Shown piece after piece: positions 8,242-17,308 of a stretch of 64,000 nt of DNA. How positions within the stretch are numbered: the first letter of the stretch is position 1; every line of letters begins with the position of its first letter. Both the position numbers and the translations under genes were made by a program. The DNA comes from Rhodocyclales bacterium (GTDB lineage: Bacteria > Pseudomonadota > Gammaproteobacteria > Burkholderiales > Rhodocyclaceae). Location of the stretch: the NCBI GenBank assembly GCA_016235745.1, contig JACRJA010000065.1:62001-126000 (forward strand), read 5' to 3'. Below the pieces are notes generated by a model. The model worked only from the letters and a program-made list of their open reading frames with translations, was not told where the DNA came from and searched no databases.

Positions 8242-9056
8242 GAATCAGTTTTCTCGGCGGCGGCCGCATGGCCGAAGCGCTGATCGGCGGCTTGCTGGCG
8301 CGTCAGGTGGCCAGTGCGCGCGGAGTCCAGGTGAGGGATCCCGATGCGGCGCGCTGCCGGGCGCTGGAGGCGCGTTTCGGCGTGGCGGCGCAGACGGTGC
8401 TCGACGATGCCTGGTTCGAGACCGAGGTGATCGTGCTGGCGGTCAAACCGCAGCATTTGCGCGAAGCAGTGGCCCCGCTCGCCGGCCGTCTGGGGCGGGT
8501 CCTGGTGCTGAGCATCGCCGCCGGCTTGCCGCTCGGCGTGATCGGGCGCTGGCTCGGCGGGCACCGGCGGCTGGTGCGCGCCATGCCCAATACGCCGGCT
8601 TTGGTGGGCGCGGGAGTCACGGGAATCTATGCCGACCCGAGCGTCGACGCGCTGGGGCGCGAGGAGGCCGAGCGCATCATGGGCGCGGTGGGCGAGGTGA
8701 TCTGGGTCGAGGATGAGGGCAAAATCGACGCCATCACCGCCCTTTCCGGCAGCGGCCCGGCCTATGTCTTCGCCTTTCTCGAAGCCTTGCAGGCGGCGGG
8801 CGAAGCGCTGGGGTTCGACGCCGCCACTGCCCGGCACTTGGCGCAGGCTACCGCCGCCGGGGCGGTGCGGCTCGCCCATGAGAGCGAGGAGCCGCTGTCG
8901 CGCTTGCGCGAGAACGTCACCTCCAAGGGCGGGACGACGGAGGCGGCGCTGGCGCGCCTCACCGAGCGAGGATTCGCCGAGGCCCTCCGCGAGGCGGTGT
9001 TCGCCGCCTATGCGCGTAGCCAAGAACTCGCGCGGCAGCTGGGCGAGGCGCCGTGA
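8238..9056 (+). CDS. proC: Pyrroline-5-carboxylate reductase
   Basis: 272 residues. Reduces pyrroline-5-carboxylate to proline with NAD(P)H in the cytosol. The N-terminal Rossmann motif ISFLGGGRMAEALIGGL, VKPQHL, RAMPNTPALVGAG and the family signature region (ALSGSGPAYVF, NVTSKGGTTEAAL) are complete. It is in an operon with yggS upstream and yggT downstream through overlapping stop/start codons. Confidence 0.97.
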   Translation: MRISFLGGGRMAEALIGGLLARQVASARGVQVRDPDAARCRALEARFGVAAQTVLDDAWFETEVIVLAVKPQHLREAVAPLAGRLGRVLVLSIAAGLPLGVIGRWLGGHRRLVRAMPNTPALVGAGVTGIYADPSVDALGREEAERIMGAVGEVIWVEDEGKIDAITALSGSGPAYVFAFLEALQAAGEALGFDAATARHLAQATAAGAVRLAHESEEPLSRLRENVTSKGGTTEAALARLTERGFAEALREAVFAAYARSQELARQLGEAP

Positions 9057-9649
9057 TGATGGGACAACAGCTCTTCGATCTGGTGCTCGGCACCTTGGCG
9101 CAGGCCTTCACCGCCCTGCTCTGGCTGCGGGTGCTGATGCAGGCGCAGCGTATTTCCTTCTATACGCCGCTGGGGCGTGTCGTGCTTGCGCTCACCGACT
9201 GGGCGGTCTTGCCGCTTCGCCGCATCGCGAAGCCGCGCACGCGCTGGGACGCCGTGAGCCTAGGATTGGTCTGGGTGACACAGTCGCTCTTCGTGCTGCT
9301 GAAGATGGCGCTCTTCGGCCAGCTCGCGCTCTTGCCTCTGGGCGGACTCATCGGCCTGGTGGTGCTGGGCGGGCTGCTCGAGAGCTTCTACGTGCTGGGA
9401 TATCTGCTCTTTTTCGCGGTGCTCTTCGCGGCGGTCCTGAGCTGGGTCAATCCGCGCGCCCCGGCCGCGGCGATCGCCGAGGCGATCGTGGCGCCCTGGC
9501 TCGAACCGATCCGGCGCGTCGTGCCGGTGATCGCCGGTATCGACCTGAGTCCCTTGGTCTTTCTGCTGTTGCTGCAGGTGTTGGCGATCGCTGGCGGCCA
9601 GCTGCGGTTCATGCTGGTGCGGCTCTTGCTCGGTGGTACGCTGGGATGA
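9056..9649 (+). CDS. yggT: YggT family integral membrane protein
   Basis: 197 residues (198 if the GTG at 9053 is used; ATG codons follow at 9056 and 9059). The protein contains two copies of the YggT repeat (LLWLRVLMQ and VLSWVN-type segments with hydrophobic helices) giving about four to five membrane segments. The family is linked to osmotic shock tolerance, with no defined biochemical role. The start overlaps the proC stop, and the gene is followed by the DUF167 gene with a 4-base overlap. Confidence 0.85.
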   Translation: MMGQQLFDLVLGTLAQAFTALLWLRVLMQAQRISFYTPLGRVVLALTDWAVLPLRRIAKPRTRWDAVSLGLVWVTQSLFVLLKMALFGQLALLPLGGLIGLVVLGGLLESFYVLGYLLFFAVLFAAVLSWVNPRAPAAAIAEAIVAPWLEPIRRVVPVIAGIDLSPLVFLLLLQVLAIAGGQLRFMLVRLLLGGTLG

Positions 9650-9945
9650 ATGAGGCGCCAATCCGCCAGGAGCGCGAGGCGGTGGTGCTGGCGCTGCACG
9701 TGCAGCCGGGTGCCAAACGCAGCCAGTGGGCGGGGCGCCATGGCGAGGCGCTGAAACTGCGCGTGGCCGCCCCGGCCGTGGAAGGGAAGGCGAACGAGGC
9801 GCTCGTGCGCTTTCTGGCCGAATTCTGCGGTGTGCCTCGCGCGGCGATCGAGATCGTGCAGGGCGAGACGGGCCGCGCCAAGCGCGTGCGCATCGCTACC
9901 TCCGATCCGCAGGCGGTGGCGGCGCGGCTGGCGACGCTGCTCTAG
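9646..9945 (+). CDS. DUF167 (YggU family) protein
   Basis: 99-residue small basic protein. The LHVQPGAKRSQWAG opening and LKLRVAAPAVEGKANEAL core are characteristic of DUF167/UPF0235. Function is unknown; it is habitually the last gene of yggS-proC-yggT operons. Its last 4 bases overlap the end of the convergent dihydroorotase-like gene. Confidence 0.9.
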   Translation: MNEAPIRQEREAVVLALHVQPGAKRSQWAGRHGEALKLRVAAPAVEGKANEALVRFLAEFCGVPRAAIEIVQGETGRAKRVRIATSDPQAVAARLATLL

Positions 9946-11216
9946 CGGCTGAAGACCAAGCGGCCGGCTACCAGGGTGGCGACCACGCGCCCCTGCACGG
10001 TCTGCCCCAAGAGCGGTGTGTTCTTCCCAAGGCTTGCGAGCGACTCGGGCGTGACCTGCCAGCGGGCCTCGGGGTCGAAGAGGCAGAGGTCGGCCAGCGC
10101 GCCTTCTCCCAGATGCCCCGCGTCTTCCAGACCGAGAAGCCGGGCGGGGTGGGCGGTGAGGGGGGCGAGCGCTTCGGCGAGGCCGAGCCCGCGCTCGCGC
10201 GCCCAGGCGAGCGTGAGCGGCAGCAGCAGCTCCAGCCCGGTCGCCCCAGGTTCGCTCTCGGCAAAAGGGACCGCCTTGGCGTCGTCGTCGACCGGGGTGT
10301 GGTTCGAGTCGATTACGTCGATCAGGCCTTCGGCCACGGCCTCGGCGAGTGCCGCGCGGTCGACCTGGCCGCGCAAGGGAGGGATCACGTGCGCGTGGGT
10401 GTCGAAGTGCCCGATGTCGTGTTCGTTGCAGACAAGGTGCAGCGCCGAGACGCTGGCGCTCACGGGCAAGCCTGAGGCTTTCGCCTGGGCGAGCAGCGGC
10501 AGCGAAGCGGCGCTCGAGAGGTGCTGCACGTGCAGCCGCACGCCGGTGGCGCGAGCGAGCTCCAGGAGCCGCGCCAAGGCGATCGTCTCGGTGCAGGCGG
10601 GAATGCCCGGCAGGCCCAGGCGGGCGGCCACTTCCCCGTCGTGGGCGCAGCCGGCTGCCGCAAGCCACGGGTCGGCGGCGGTGAGCCACACGGGGAGGTC
10701 GAACGTCGCGGCGTACTGGAGCGCGCGAAAGAGGGAGAGGCTGTCGGCGATGGGCACGTCCGCCTGACCCAGGGCGACGCAGCCGACTTCGGTCAAAAGC
10801 GCCATCTCCGCGAGCCGCTCGCCTTTGAGCCCCAGCGTGAGTGCGCCCACCGGATGCACGCGAGCAAGCCCCAGCGCTTCGGAACGGAAACGCAGCATCT
10901 CGACGAGAGCGGCTTCGTCGAGCGGGGGATCGGTGTCGGGGGGGGTGACGACGCGGGTGATGCCGCCGCGCACGGCCGCCTTGAGTTCGGAGGCGAGCGT
11001 GGCGCGATATTCGAAGCCGGGTTCGCGCAAGCGGGCGAAGGTGTCGATGAGGCCGGGACAGACGACCAGCCCTTGGGCCTCGATCGTGTGATCGGCGTGG
11101 AAGTCCGGGGCCGGGCCGCGGCCGACGATGCGTCCGTCGGCGATCAGCAGATCGGCGAGCTCTTCCTGGCCGCAACGGGGGTCGACGAGGCGGGCGCCGC
11201 GGATGCGCACTCTCAT
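9942..11216 (-). CDS. pyrX: Dihydroorotase-like protein, predicted non-catalytic (PyrX/PyrC')
   Basis: 424-residue amidohydrolase-fold protein encoded directly after pyrB (ATGA overlap). Active dihydroorotases carry HxH in PGLIDxHxHLREPG; here the segment reads [15 protein letters not shown], so both metal-binding histidines are lost. The usual ATDHAPH is altered to DSNHTPV. Known homologues of this kind (Pseudomonas) serve as structural subunits required for aspartate transcarbamoylase activity and assembly. By analogy this protein scaffolds PyrB, and a separate active pyrC should exist elsewhere. The fold is otherwise complete to the C-terminal [16 protein letters not shown]. Confidence 0.9.
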   Translation of the reverse strand: MRVRIRGARLVDPRCGQEELADLLIADGRIVGRGPAPDFHADHTIEAQGLVVCPGLIDTFARLREPGFEYRATLASELKAAVRGGITRVVTPPDTDPPLDEAALVEMLRFRSEALGLARVHPVGALTLGLKGERLAEMALLTEVGCVALGQADVPIADSLSLFRALQYAATFDLPVWLTAADPWLAAAGCAHDGEVAARLGLPGIPACTETIALARLLELARATGVRLHVQHLSSAASLPLLAQAKASGLPVSASVSALHLVCNEHDIGHFDTHAHVIPPLRGQVDRAALAEAVAEGLIDVIDSNHTPVDDDAKAVPFAESEPGATGLELLLPLTLAWARERGLGLAEALAPLTAHPARLLGLEDAGHLGEGALADLCLFDPEARWQVTPESLASLGKNTPLLGQTVQGRVVATLVAGRLVFSR

Positions 11217-12184
11217 GCTTGGGCTCCTTGTCCGGCGAGCAGGCTCATCACCGCCATGCGCACGGCGATGCCGAAAGTGACTTGCGGCAGGATCACCGAC
11301 CGGGGGCCGTCGGCCACCGCCGAGTCGATCTCGATGCCGCGGTTGAGCGGTCCCGGGTGCATGACGATGGCGTCGGGTTTGGCGAGCGCGAGCTTCTCGG
11401 CGGTGAGCCCGAAGCGCTGGTGGTACTCTTCCTTGGAGGGCAGCAATGCCCCTTTCATGCGCTCGTTTTGCAGCCGCAGCATCATGACGACGTCGACGTC
11501 GCGTAAGCCCTGGCGCAGGTCGTGGAAGACGCGGGCGCCGAACTGTTCAAGCCCTACGGGCAGCAGCGTCTTGGGGCCGATCACGCGCAGCTCGCCCACG
11601 CCCAGGGTGGTGAGCGCGGCGATCTCGGAACGGGCCACGCGCGAGTGGAGTACGTCGCCGACGATGGCCACCGTCAGGCGGGAAAAATCCTTCTTGTAGT
11701 GCCGGATGGTGTACATGTCGAGCAACCCCTGGGTGGGGTGGGCGTAGCGCCCGTCGCCAGCATTGATCACGTGGATGTGCTCGCGGCCGCGCTCGCGCAG
11801 ATGGCGGGCGATGAGGAAGGGCGCGCCGCTGATCGCGTGGCGTACGATGAACATGTCGGCGTTCATCGCGCAGAGGTTGTCGATGGTGTCGAGCAGCGAC
11901 TCCCCCTTGGTGGTGGAGCTCGTGCTGACGTTGAGGTTGATGACGTCGGCCGACAGCCGCTTGGCGGCGATCTCGAAGGTGGTGCGAGTGCGGGTGGAGT
12001 TCTCGAAGAAGAGGTTGAAGACGCTCTTGCCGCGCAACAGCGGCACTTTTTTCACTTCCCGCTCGGTGACTTCGAGAAAGGGCTCGGCCATGTCGAGGAT
12101 CTGCAGCAGCACCTCGCGCGGCAGCCCGTCGAGGCTCAGGAGATGCTGCAAGCGGCCGTGTTCATCGAGTTGTGGGTGGCTCAT
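11213..12184 (-). CDS. pyrB: Aspartate carbamoyltransferase catalytic subunit
   Basis: 323 residues. Condenses carbamoyl phosphate and aspartate in the first committed step of pyrimidine synthesis. The carbamoyl-phosphate loop S63TRTR67 ([13 protein letters not shown]), [30 protein letters not shown] and [12 protein letters not shown] are intact. The first 23 bases lie inside the 3' end of pyrR, and no strong Shine-Dalgarno is visible, so translation is probably coupled. It is followed by the inactive dihydroorotase partner. Confidence 0.97.
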   Translation of the reverse strand: MSHPQLDEHGRLQHLLSLDGLPREVLLQILDMAEPFLEVTEREVKKVPLLRGKSVFNLFFENSTRTRTTFEIAAKRLSADVINLNVSTSSTTKGESLLDTIDNLCAMNADMFIVRHAISGAPFLIARHLRERGREHIHVINAGDGRYAHPTQGLLDMYTIRHYKKDFSRLTVAIVGDVLHSRVARSEIAALTTLGVGELRVIGPKTLLPVGLEQFGARVFHDLRQGLRDVDVVMMLRLQNERMKGALLPSKEEYHQRFGLTAEKLALAKPDAIVMHPGPLNRGIEIDSAVADGPRSVILPQVTFGIAVRMAVMSLLAGQGAQA

Positions 12185-12686
12185 CGCGCAGGGTCCGGAG
12201 GGTGAAGAGTCCTGCTTCAGTGCGGGCGAGTTCGAGCCGCTCGCCGGCAGGAAGCGGCTGGGGTAGGGTATGGGCTACATAGCGCGCGCAGATGGGAAGC
12301 TCCCGCTCGCCGCGGTCGACGAGCACGGCGAGCTCCACGCGCGCCGGGCGGCCGTAGTCGAAGAGCTCGTTGATCGCCGCGCGCACGGTGCGGCCCGTGT
12401 AGAGCACGTCATCGACGAGCAGGATTTTTGCATCCTGCACCGGAAAGGGGATGTGCGAAGCGCGCACACGCGAGCGGCCCAGGCCGCGCTGCGCGAGGTC
12501 GTCGCGATAAAACGAAATGTCGATGCTGCCCAGCGCCTTGGCAGGGGCGAGCTCGCGCTGCAGGCGCTCGGCAAGCCAGACGCCGCCGGAGTGGATGCCC
12601 ACCAGCGCGTCGAACCGGTCGATGTCGGGGGCGAGCCGTTCGCGCAGCCGCGCATGGAGGGCTTCCGCCTCGGGGAGTAGGTTCAT
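12162..12686 (-). CDS. pyrR: PyrR bifunctional regulator / uracil phosphoribosyltransferase
   Basis: 174 residues of the phosphoribosyltransferase fold, with the PRPP loop [17 protein letters not shown]. In Firmicutes PyrR attenuates pyr operons by RNA binding; in this group it may act as a UPRTase or regulator, and I see no obvious attenuator around it. ATG 12686 overlaps the ruvX stop by 4 bases. The track's 271-residue ORF extends upstream antisense to other frames and is not credible. Confidence 0.92.
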   Translation of the reverse strand: MNLLPEAEALHARLRERLAPDIDRFDALVGIHSGGVWLAERLQRELAPAKALGSIDISFYRDDLAQRGLGRSRVRASHIPFPVQDAKILLVDDVLYTGRTVRAAINELFDYGRPARVELAVLVDRGERELPICARYVAHTLPQPLPAGERLELARTEAGLFTLRTLRDEPPTTR

Positions 12687-13159
12687 GCGGGTTCCTTGGG
12701 GGCAACGGCGTCGCGCCAGGGCACACCGTCGAAGAAACTTTGCAGGATGGCGCGCGCGGCGAGCGCATCGCGCACCGGTTTGCGGTGTCGCCAGTCGCGG
12801 CGACCGGCTTCTACGAGCTGACGTTCGGCCACACAGGAAGAAAAGGCTTCGTCCACCAGGACGACCGGCAGCCGGTGGCGGCCATGCAGGCGGCGGGCGA
12901 AGCGCTCGCAGCGCCGCCCATGCTCGTGGTCTTGCGCTTCGCCGGGGCGGCCGACGACGAGGAGCACCGGCTGCCACTCTTCGACGAGCGCGGCGATGGC
13001 GGCAAAGAGCGCGGATTCGTCGCGCGCGGAGAGCGTGGTGAGCGGCACCGCCAGGCGCAATTCGAGATCCCCCTGCGCGAGACCGGTGCGGGCGAGGCCG
13101 TAATCGAAGGCAAGCACCGTTCCGCGCCGCGGCAGGGCTGTTTCAACCGTGCCCGGCAT
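12683..13159 (-). CDS. ruvX: Putative pre-16S rRNA nuclease / Holliday junction resolvase-like RuvX (YqgF)
   Basis: 158 residues of the YqgF RNase H-like fold: GTVLAFDYGLARTGLA with the first catalytic Asp, LLVVGRPGEA, VLVDEAFSS and the C-terminal RDALAARAILQSFF with the last Asp. Some motifs diverge from the consensus (DEAFSS rather than DERLTT), but the acidic residues remain. In E. coli it processes the 5' end of 16S rRNA. ATG 13159 gives the standard length; the longer 13189 start would lie deeper inside algH. It overlaps algH by 17 bases. Confidence 0.88.
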   Translation of the reverse strand: MPGTVETALPRRGTVLAFDYGLARTGLAQGDLELRLAVPLTTLSARDESALFAAIAALVEEWQPVLLVVGRPGEAQDHEHGRRCERFARRLHGRHRLPVVLVDEAFSSCVAERQLVEAGRRDWRHRKPVRDALAARAILQSFFDGVPWRDAVAPKEPA

Positions 13160-13709
13160 GGACGACGAGGTGATGCAGCGCCACGCCAAGCAACGCGAGC
13201 GCCGCTTCGTAGCGTTGCTCCGGCGCTACGCCGAAGATGAGTTCGGGATCGGCCGGGACGGTGAGCCAGGCGTTTTGCGCGAGTTCCTGTTCGAGCTGCC
13301 CCGGGGCCCAGCCGGCGTGTCCCAGAACGACGAGGAAGTCGTGCGGATCCTTGCCTTCGCCGATCGCCTGCAGCACGTCGCGGGAACTGGTGAGCGCGAG
13401 GCCGTGCGGCAGCACCGTGGTCCCATGCCAGCTGCCGCCCGGGCGATGCAGCACGAACCCGCGCTCGGTGGCCACAGGGCCGCCGAAGAAAACCGGCATG
13501 GCGGCAATTGCGGGAGCGGGGGGTGATAGGTCGATGCGCTCATAGAGCGTTCCGAGCGTGATCTCGGTGGGGCGGTTGATGATCACGCCCATCGCCCCCC
13601 CTTCGGAGTGCTCGGCGAGATACACCACCGTTTGGGAAAAGTTGGGATCGGCCATGTCGGGCATGGCAATGAGGAAATGGTGCTTCAGGCTCACGCGGGA
13701 TTGGCTCAT
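13143..13709 (-). CDS. algH: YqgE/AlgH family protein
   Basis: 188 residues with the hallmark N-terminus LKHHFLIAMPDMADPNFSQTVVYLAEHSEGGAMG and INRPTEITLG, FFGGPV, LVVLGHAGWAPGQLEQEL and FGVAPEQRY blocks. The family was named as a transcriptional regulator of alginate in Pseudomonas, but its biochemical role is unresolved. It is nearly always next to ruvX. It starts 14 bases after the mrcA stop codon. Confidence 0.95.
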   Translation of the reverse strand: MSQSRVSLKHHFLIAMPDMADPNFSQTVVYLAEHSEGGAMGVIINRPTEITLGTLYERIDLSPPAPAIAAMPVFFGGPVATERGFVLHRPGGSWHGTTVLPHGLALTSSRDVLQAIGEGKDPHDFLVVLGHAGWAPGQLEQELAQNAWLTVPADPELIFGVAPEQRYEAALALLGVALHHLVVHAGHG

Positions 13710-13723
13710 GAGCGAATTTTAAC

Positions 13724-16117
13724 TCAATTCAGGAAAGGGCGATCGAGCACCGGGGCGCGAGGCGCGGTGTCGTACCTACCTTCCTGTCGCCGCTGCTGGA
13801 TCAAATCATAGAAAGGGTCTTCCGTCAGGTCGTTCGGCGGCACAGTTTCCGTCGCGGGTTCGGGGGAGGGAGGGTAAGGGTCCGGCGGAGGATATTCGCT
13901 ATAGTAATACTCTGGTGTGTCGTCGAGCAGCACCGTGGAGATGCCTTCGGGCATGGGGCGTTTGACCTCGGGCTGGCCTTGCAGCGCCGCCTCCATGTAC
14001 TCGATCCAGATGGGCAGTGCGGCGCGCCCCCCCGTCTCAGCCCGCCCGAGCGAGCGCGGCTGGCTGAAACCGAGCCAGCTAACGGCGACGATCTTGGGCT
14101 GATAGCCGGCAAACCAGGTATCGACCTGGTTGTTGGTCGTGCCGGTCTTGCCGGCCAGGTCTGAACGCTTGAGCCGGGCACGCGCCGACGCGGCAGTGCC
14201 TCGCTCGACCACCGTGCGCAGCAGCGAGTCCATCATCCAGGCGTTGCGCTCAGAGAGCACGCGGGGCGCATCTTGTCCTGCAACCTTGGGCTGTACGCGC
14301 AGGAGCAGATTTCCTTGGGCGTCGCGGAGCTCTTGGATGAAATAAGGCTCGACGAGATAGCCGCCGTTGGCGAACACGGCATAGGCCCGCGCCATTTCCC
14401 AGGGGTTGGCGCTGCCTGCCCCAAGGGCCATCGTCAGGTAGGCGGGGTGTTTGGCCGGATCGAGGCCGAAGCGCGTGATCCATTGCTGGGCGTAGGCGGG
14501 GGTGATGTCGTTGAGCACCCGGATCGCGACCACGTTCTTCGACTTGGCCACGGCCTCGCGCAAGCGCATCCAGCCTTCGTAGCGATCGTCGTAGTTTTTC
14601 GGCTCCCAGTCCTTGCTGCCCGTGACGGCGGCGGAGAACGAGATCGGCGCATCTTCCACCCAGCTGCCCGGACCCCAGCCCTTCTCCAGGGCGGCGGAAT
14701 AGATGAAGGGTTTGAAGGATGAGCCGGGCTGACGCTGCCCTTGGGTGGCGTGATTGAACTTCGTCAGGCCGAAGTCGTAACCGCCCACGAGGGCGCGCAC
14801 CGCGCCGGTGTCGGCATCGAGCGAGACGAGCGCCGCCTGCGCTTCGGGCAGCTGGGTGAGCTCCCAGCGCTCATTGGGCAGGGGACGCAGACGCACGACG
14901 GCGCCGGGCTGCAGACGCTGTGCTTCGGATGCCTTGGTGCCGAGGCTGCGGCGCACGAAGTCGAGCGCCTTGCCGGTGAATTCCACGGTCTTGCCATGGC
15001 GCCAGACGAGGAGGCGGCGATCGCTTGCTTCCAGCACGACGGCGGCAAGCGCCTCGGGGAAGTCGGGGTAGGACGACAGCTGGGCATCGAGGGTATCCCA
15101 ATCGCGTTCGGCCACCGCTTTTGCGTCGAGCATGCCTTCGGGGCCGCGGTAACCGTGGCGCCGGTCGTAGGCCAGCAGCCCGTGGCGCACGGCGGCTTCC
15201 GCCGCCCGCTGGTCGGCCAGGCGAATGGTGGTGAAGATCTGGATGCCGGCGGTGTAGGCGGCGTCCCCGAAACGCTCCAGCGCGAAGAGGCGCGCCATCT
15301 CGGCCACGTACTGGCCGACGCCGCTTCCGTTGATCGCGGCGGGGTCGTTACGGTAGCGTTCCTGGGCGAGCACGATCGGCTCGACCGCCGCGGCGGCGTA
15401 TTGCTCTTGGGTGATGAAACCTGCTTCCAGCATACGCGAGAGCACGTACTCGCGGCGTTTCTTCGCCGCCTCGGGGTTGCGAATGGGGTTGAGCTGCGAG
15501 GGGGCTTTGGGCAGCCCGGCGAGCAGCGCTGCCTCGGCCAGGGTGAGCGCCTGCACCGGCTTGCCGAAATAGGTCTGCGCCGCGGCGGCGAAGCCGTAGG
15601 CGCGCTGGCCGAGGTAGATCTGGTTGAGGTAGAGCTCGAGGATCTGATCCTTGGTGAGCTCGCGCTCGATTTTGAGGGCGAGCAGGATCTCGTAGAACTT
15701 GCGGTTGAAGGTCTTCTCGCGCGAGAGGTAGAAGTTGCGCGCTACCTGCATGGTGATGGTCGAGGCCCCCTGGGCTCTGCCGCCGCGCACGAAATTGACG
15801 AAGGCGGCGCGAACGATGCCTTGCACGTCGATGCCGGGGTGCTCGTAGAAGCGCTCGTCCTCGGCGGCGAGGATGGCCTGCTTGAGATGATCTGGTATGA
15901 CATTTACGTTAAGGACGACGCGTTTCTCTTCGCCGAACTCCGCCAGCGGCTCGCCTTCGGCCGAGTAGACCCGCAGCGGGATCTTTGGCTGATAGTCGAT
16001 GAGCTGATCGAGCGCGGGCAGCTGCTGCCAAGCGAGGACGATGGTCGTTGCAAGAATGCCACAGGCGGCGATTCCCAAGGCGAGTAGGGCGAGTATCGAG
16101 GTTTTGACCCAAGACAT
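13724..16117 (-). CDS. mrcA: Penicillin-binding protein 1A (bifunctional transglycosylase/transpeptidase)
   Basis: 797-residue inner-membrane peptidoglycan synthase with one N-terminal membrane anchor (about 7-31). The GT51 transglycosylase domain carries AAEDERFYEHPGID and GASTITMQVARNFYL. An OB-like region follows, then the transpeptidase with SSFKPFIYSAALE (nucleophile Ser in SxxK), SKN and KTGTTNN. Length and order match class A PBP1a. It is divergently transcribed from pilM, the usual mrcA-pilM arrangement in beta- and gammaproteobacteria, and leads the run algH-ruvX-pyrR-pyrB-pyrX. Confidence 0.97.
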   Translation of the reverse strand: MSWVKTSILALLALGIAACGILATTIVLAWQQLPALDQLIDYQPKIPLRVYSAEGEPLAEFGEEKRVVLNVNVIPDHLKQAILAAEDERFYEHPGIDVQGIVRAAFVNFVRGGRAQGASTITMQVARNFYLSREKTFNRKFYEILLALKIERELTKDQILELYLNQIYLGQRAYGFAAAAQTYFGKPVQALTLAEAALLAGLPKAPSQLNPIRNPEAAKKRREYVLSRMLEAGFITQEQYAAAAVEPIVLAQERYRNDPAAINGSGVGQYVAEMARLFALERFGDAAYTAGIQIFTTIRLADQRAAEAAVRHGLLAYDRRHGYRGPEGMLDAKAVAERDWDTLDAQLSSYPDFPEALAAVVLEASDRRLLVWRHGKTVEFTGKALDFVRRSLGTKASEAQRLQPGAVVRLRPLPNERWELTQLPEAQAALVSLDADTGAVRALVGGYDFGLTKFNHATQGQRQPGSSFKPFIYSAALEKGWGPGSWVEDAPISFSAAVTGSKDWEPKNYDDRYEGWMRLREAVAKSKNVVAIRVLNDITPAYAQQWITRFGLDPAKHPAYLTMALGAGSANPWEMARAYAVFANGGYLVEPYFIQELRDAQGNLLLRVQPKVAGQDAPRVLSERNAWMMDSLLRTVVERGTAASARARLKRSDLAGKTGTTNNQVDTWFAGYQPKIVAVSWLGFSQPRSLGRAETGGRAALPIWIEYMEAALQGQPEVKRPMPEGISTVLLDDTPEYYYSEYPPPDPYPPSPEPATETVPPNDLTEDPFYDLIQQRRQEGRYDTAPRAPVLDRPFLN

Positions 16118-16142
16118 GGGGGAGTCCGTAGAGAGTTTTTTG

Positions 16143-16148
16143 ATTATA
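16143..16148 (-). promoter_or_regulatory. Candidate -10 element for mrcA
   Basis: A perfect TATAAT on the minus strand, about 26 bases before the mrcA ATG. No good -35 lies at the usual distance, so the promoter may be activator-dependent or weak. Confidence 0.35.
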
Positions 16149-16163
16149 CCGATGGAAAGGGCG

Positions 16164-16193
16164 TTGTCCTTCGATGGATATGCCGATTATAAT
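16164..16193 (+). promoter_or_regulatory. Sigma-70-type promoter of pilMNOPQ
   Basis: TTGTCC (16164-16169), an 18-base spacer and a perfect TATAAT (16188-16193), about 45 bases before the pilM ATG. Together with the minus-strand TATAAT at 16143-16148 it forms a compact divergent promoter region. Confidence 0.6.
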
Positions 16194-16237
16194 TGCCACG
16201 CGACCGTGAGGCGTGATGCCGGACAGGGGGCCATCGG

Positions 16238-17308
16238 ATGATCTGGGACAAGTTGCTGGGACGGGGCAGTGGAGGCGGAAGCGGCTTGATCGGGGTAGAC
16301 CTCTCGGCTTCCGCGATCAAAACATTGGAATTGTCTGGCAGCATCGAGGTTCCGCTCATCGAAGAGAGCGTCATCGTGCCCCTTCCCGAAGGGGCGATCG
16401 TCGACAATGCACTGGTCAACTTCGATGGGGTAGCGCAGGCTTTGCGCGCCGCGATTTCCCAGCACCACGGGGGATCAAAGCGTCTCGCCTTCGCCTTGCC
16501 CGATGCCGTCGTGATGATGAAGACGGTGACGCTGGCCGCTCTGGAGAGCGAGCGCGAGTTCGAAGAGCTCGTTCTGATGGAGGCGGCGCGTTTCGTCCCC
16601 TTCCCGCTCGAAGAGGTCGCGCTCGACTGGGAGGTCACGGGGCCGGGCCATCTCGAAGAGACCGTCGAGGTCTTCATCGTCGCGGCTCGGCGCGATCGCG
16701 TCGATGAGCTCGTGGCGCTCGCCGATGCGATCGGCGTGGAACCGGCGGTGGTCGACGTCGCCTCGCTCGCGTGGCAACGGGCCCTGTTTCGGGGTAGCGA
16801 GGAAGAAAGGTCGAAACGCATCGAGGCGCATTGTAATCTCGGGGCGAACCTCTTGGAAGTGTTCGTCTTCCATCGCGGCCGGCGCGTTTTCGATCGCACC
16901 CAGCCCGTGGGAGGGCAGCAGCTCGCCCGCGAATTGATGCGCCGCAGCGGCAAAACAGCCCAGGAAGTGGAGCGGATGACGGAAGATCATCGCTGGCCGG
17001 TCGATCTCCTCGCCCAGGTGGTGGCCCCTTTCTGTGACACGCTGGCCCAGGAAATCGCCCGGGCGCTGCAATATTTTTTTGCAACTCAGTCTTCGGATCA
17101 CGTCGATCGGGTCGTCCTGGGCGGAGGCTTGGCGGCTTTGCCGATGCTTCCCGACGCCGTCCGGCAGCGGGTGGCGGTTCCCGTCGAAGTGGCCGATCCC
17201 TGGAAGGGTTTTCAGATCCATCCGCGCCTGCGTGACCGCCTTCGCCCGGGTCTCGCGCCGCGCATGGTCATCGCCACCGGTCTCGCCCTGCGGAGGTTCG
17301 ATCAGTGA
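16238..17308 (+). CDS. pilM: Type IV pilus assembly protein PilM
   Basis: 356-residue cytoplasmic actin-like ATPase that binds the PilN N-terminus and links the inner-membrane alignment complex to the pilus motor. The N-terminal IGVDLSASAIKTLEL is the phosphate-binding loop. Further family blocks are FALPDAVVMMKTV, EFEELVLMEAARFVPFPLEEVALDW, GGQQLAREL and VVLGGGLAALP with IATGLALRRFDQ at the end. It is the first gene of pilMNOPQ; all junctions in the operon overlap by 4 bases. Confidence 0.97.
   Translation: MIWDKLLGRGSGGGSGLIGVDLSASAIKTLELSGSIEVPLIEESVIVPLPEGAIVDNALVNFDGVAQALRAAISQHHGGSKRLAFALPDAVVMMKTVTLAALESEREFEELVLMEAARFVPFPLEEVALDWEVTGPGHLEETVEVFIVAARRDRVDELVALADAIGVEPAVVDVASLAWQRALFRGSEEERSKRIEAHCNLGANLLEVFVFHRGRRVFDRTQPVGGQQLARELMRRSGKTAQEVERMTEDHRWPVDLLAQVVAPFCDTLAQEIARALQYFFATQSSDHVDRVVLGGGLAALPMLPDAVRQRVAVPVEVADPWKGFQIHPRLRDRLRPGLAPRMVIATGLALRRFDQ

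Noticed and set aside
14741-16087. 448-residue plus-strand ORF opposite mrcA
   Set aside because: Gly/Val/Glu-rich antisense translation of PBP1A, no family match.
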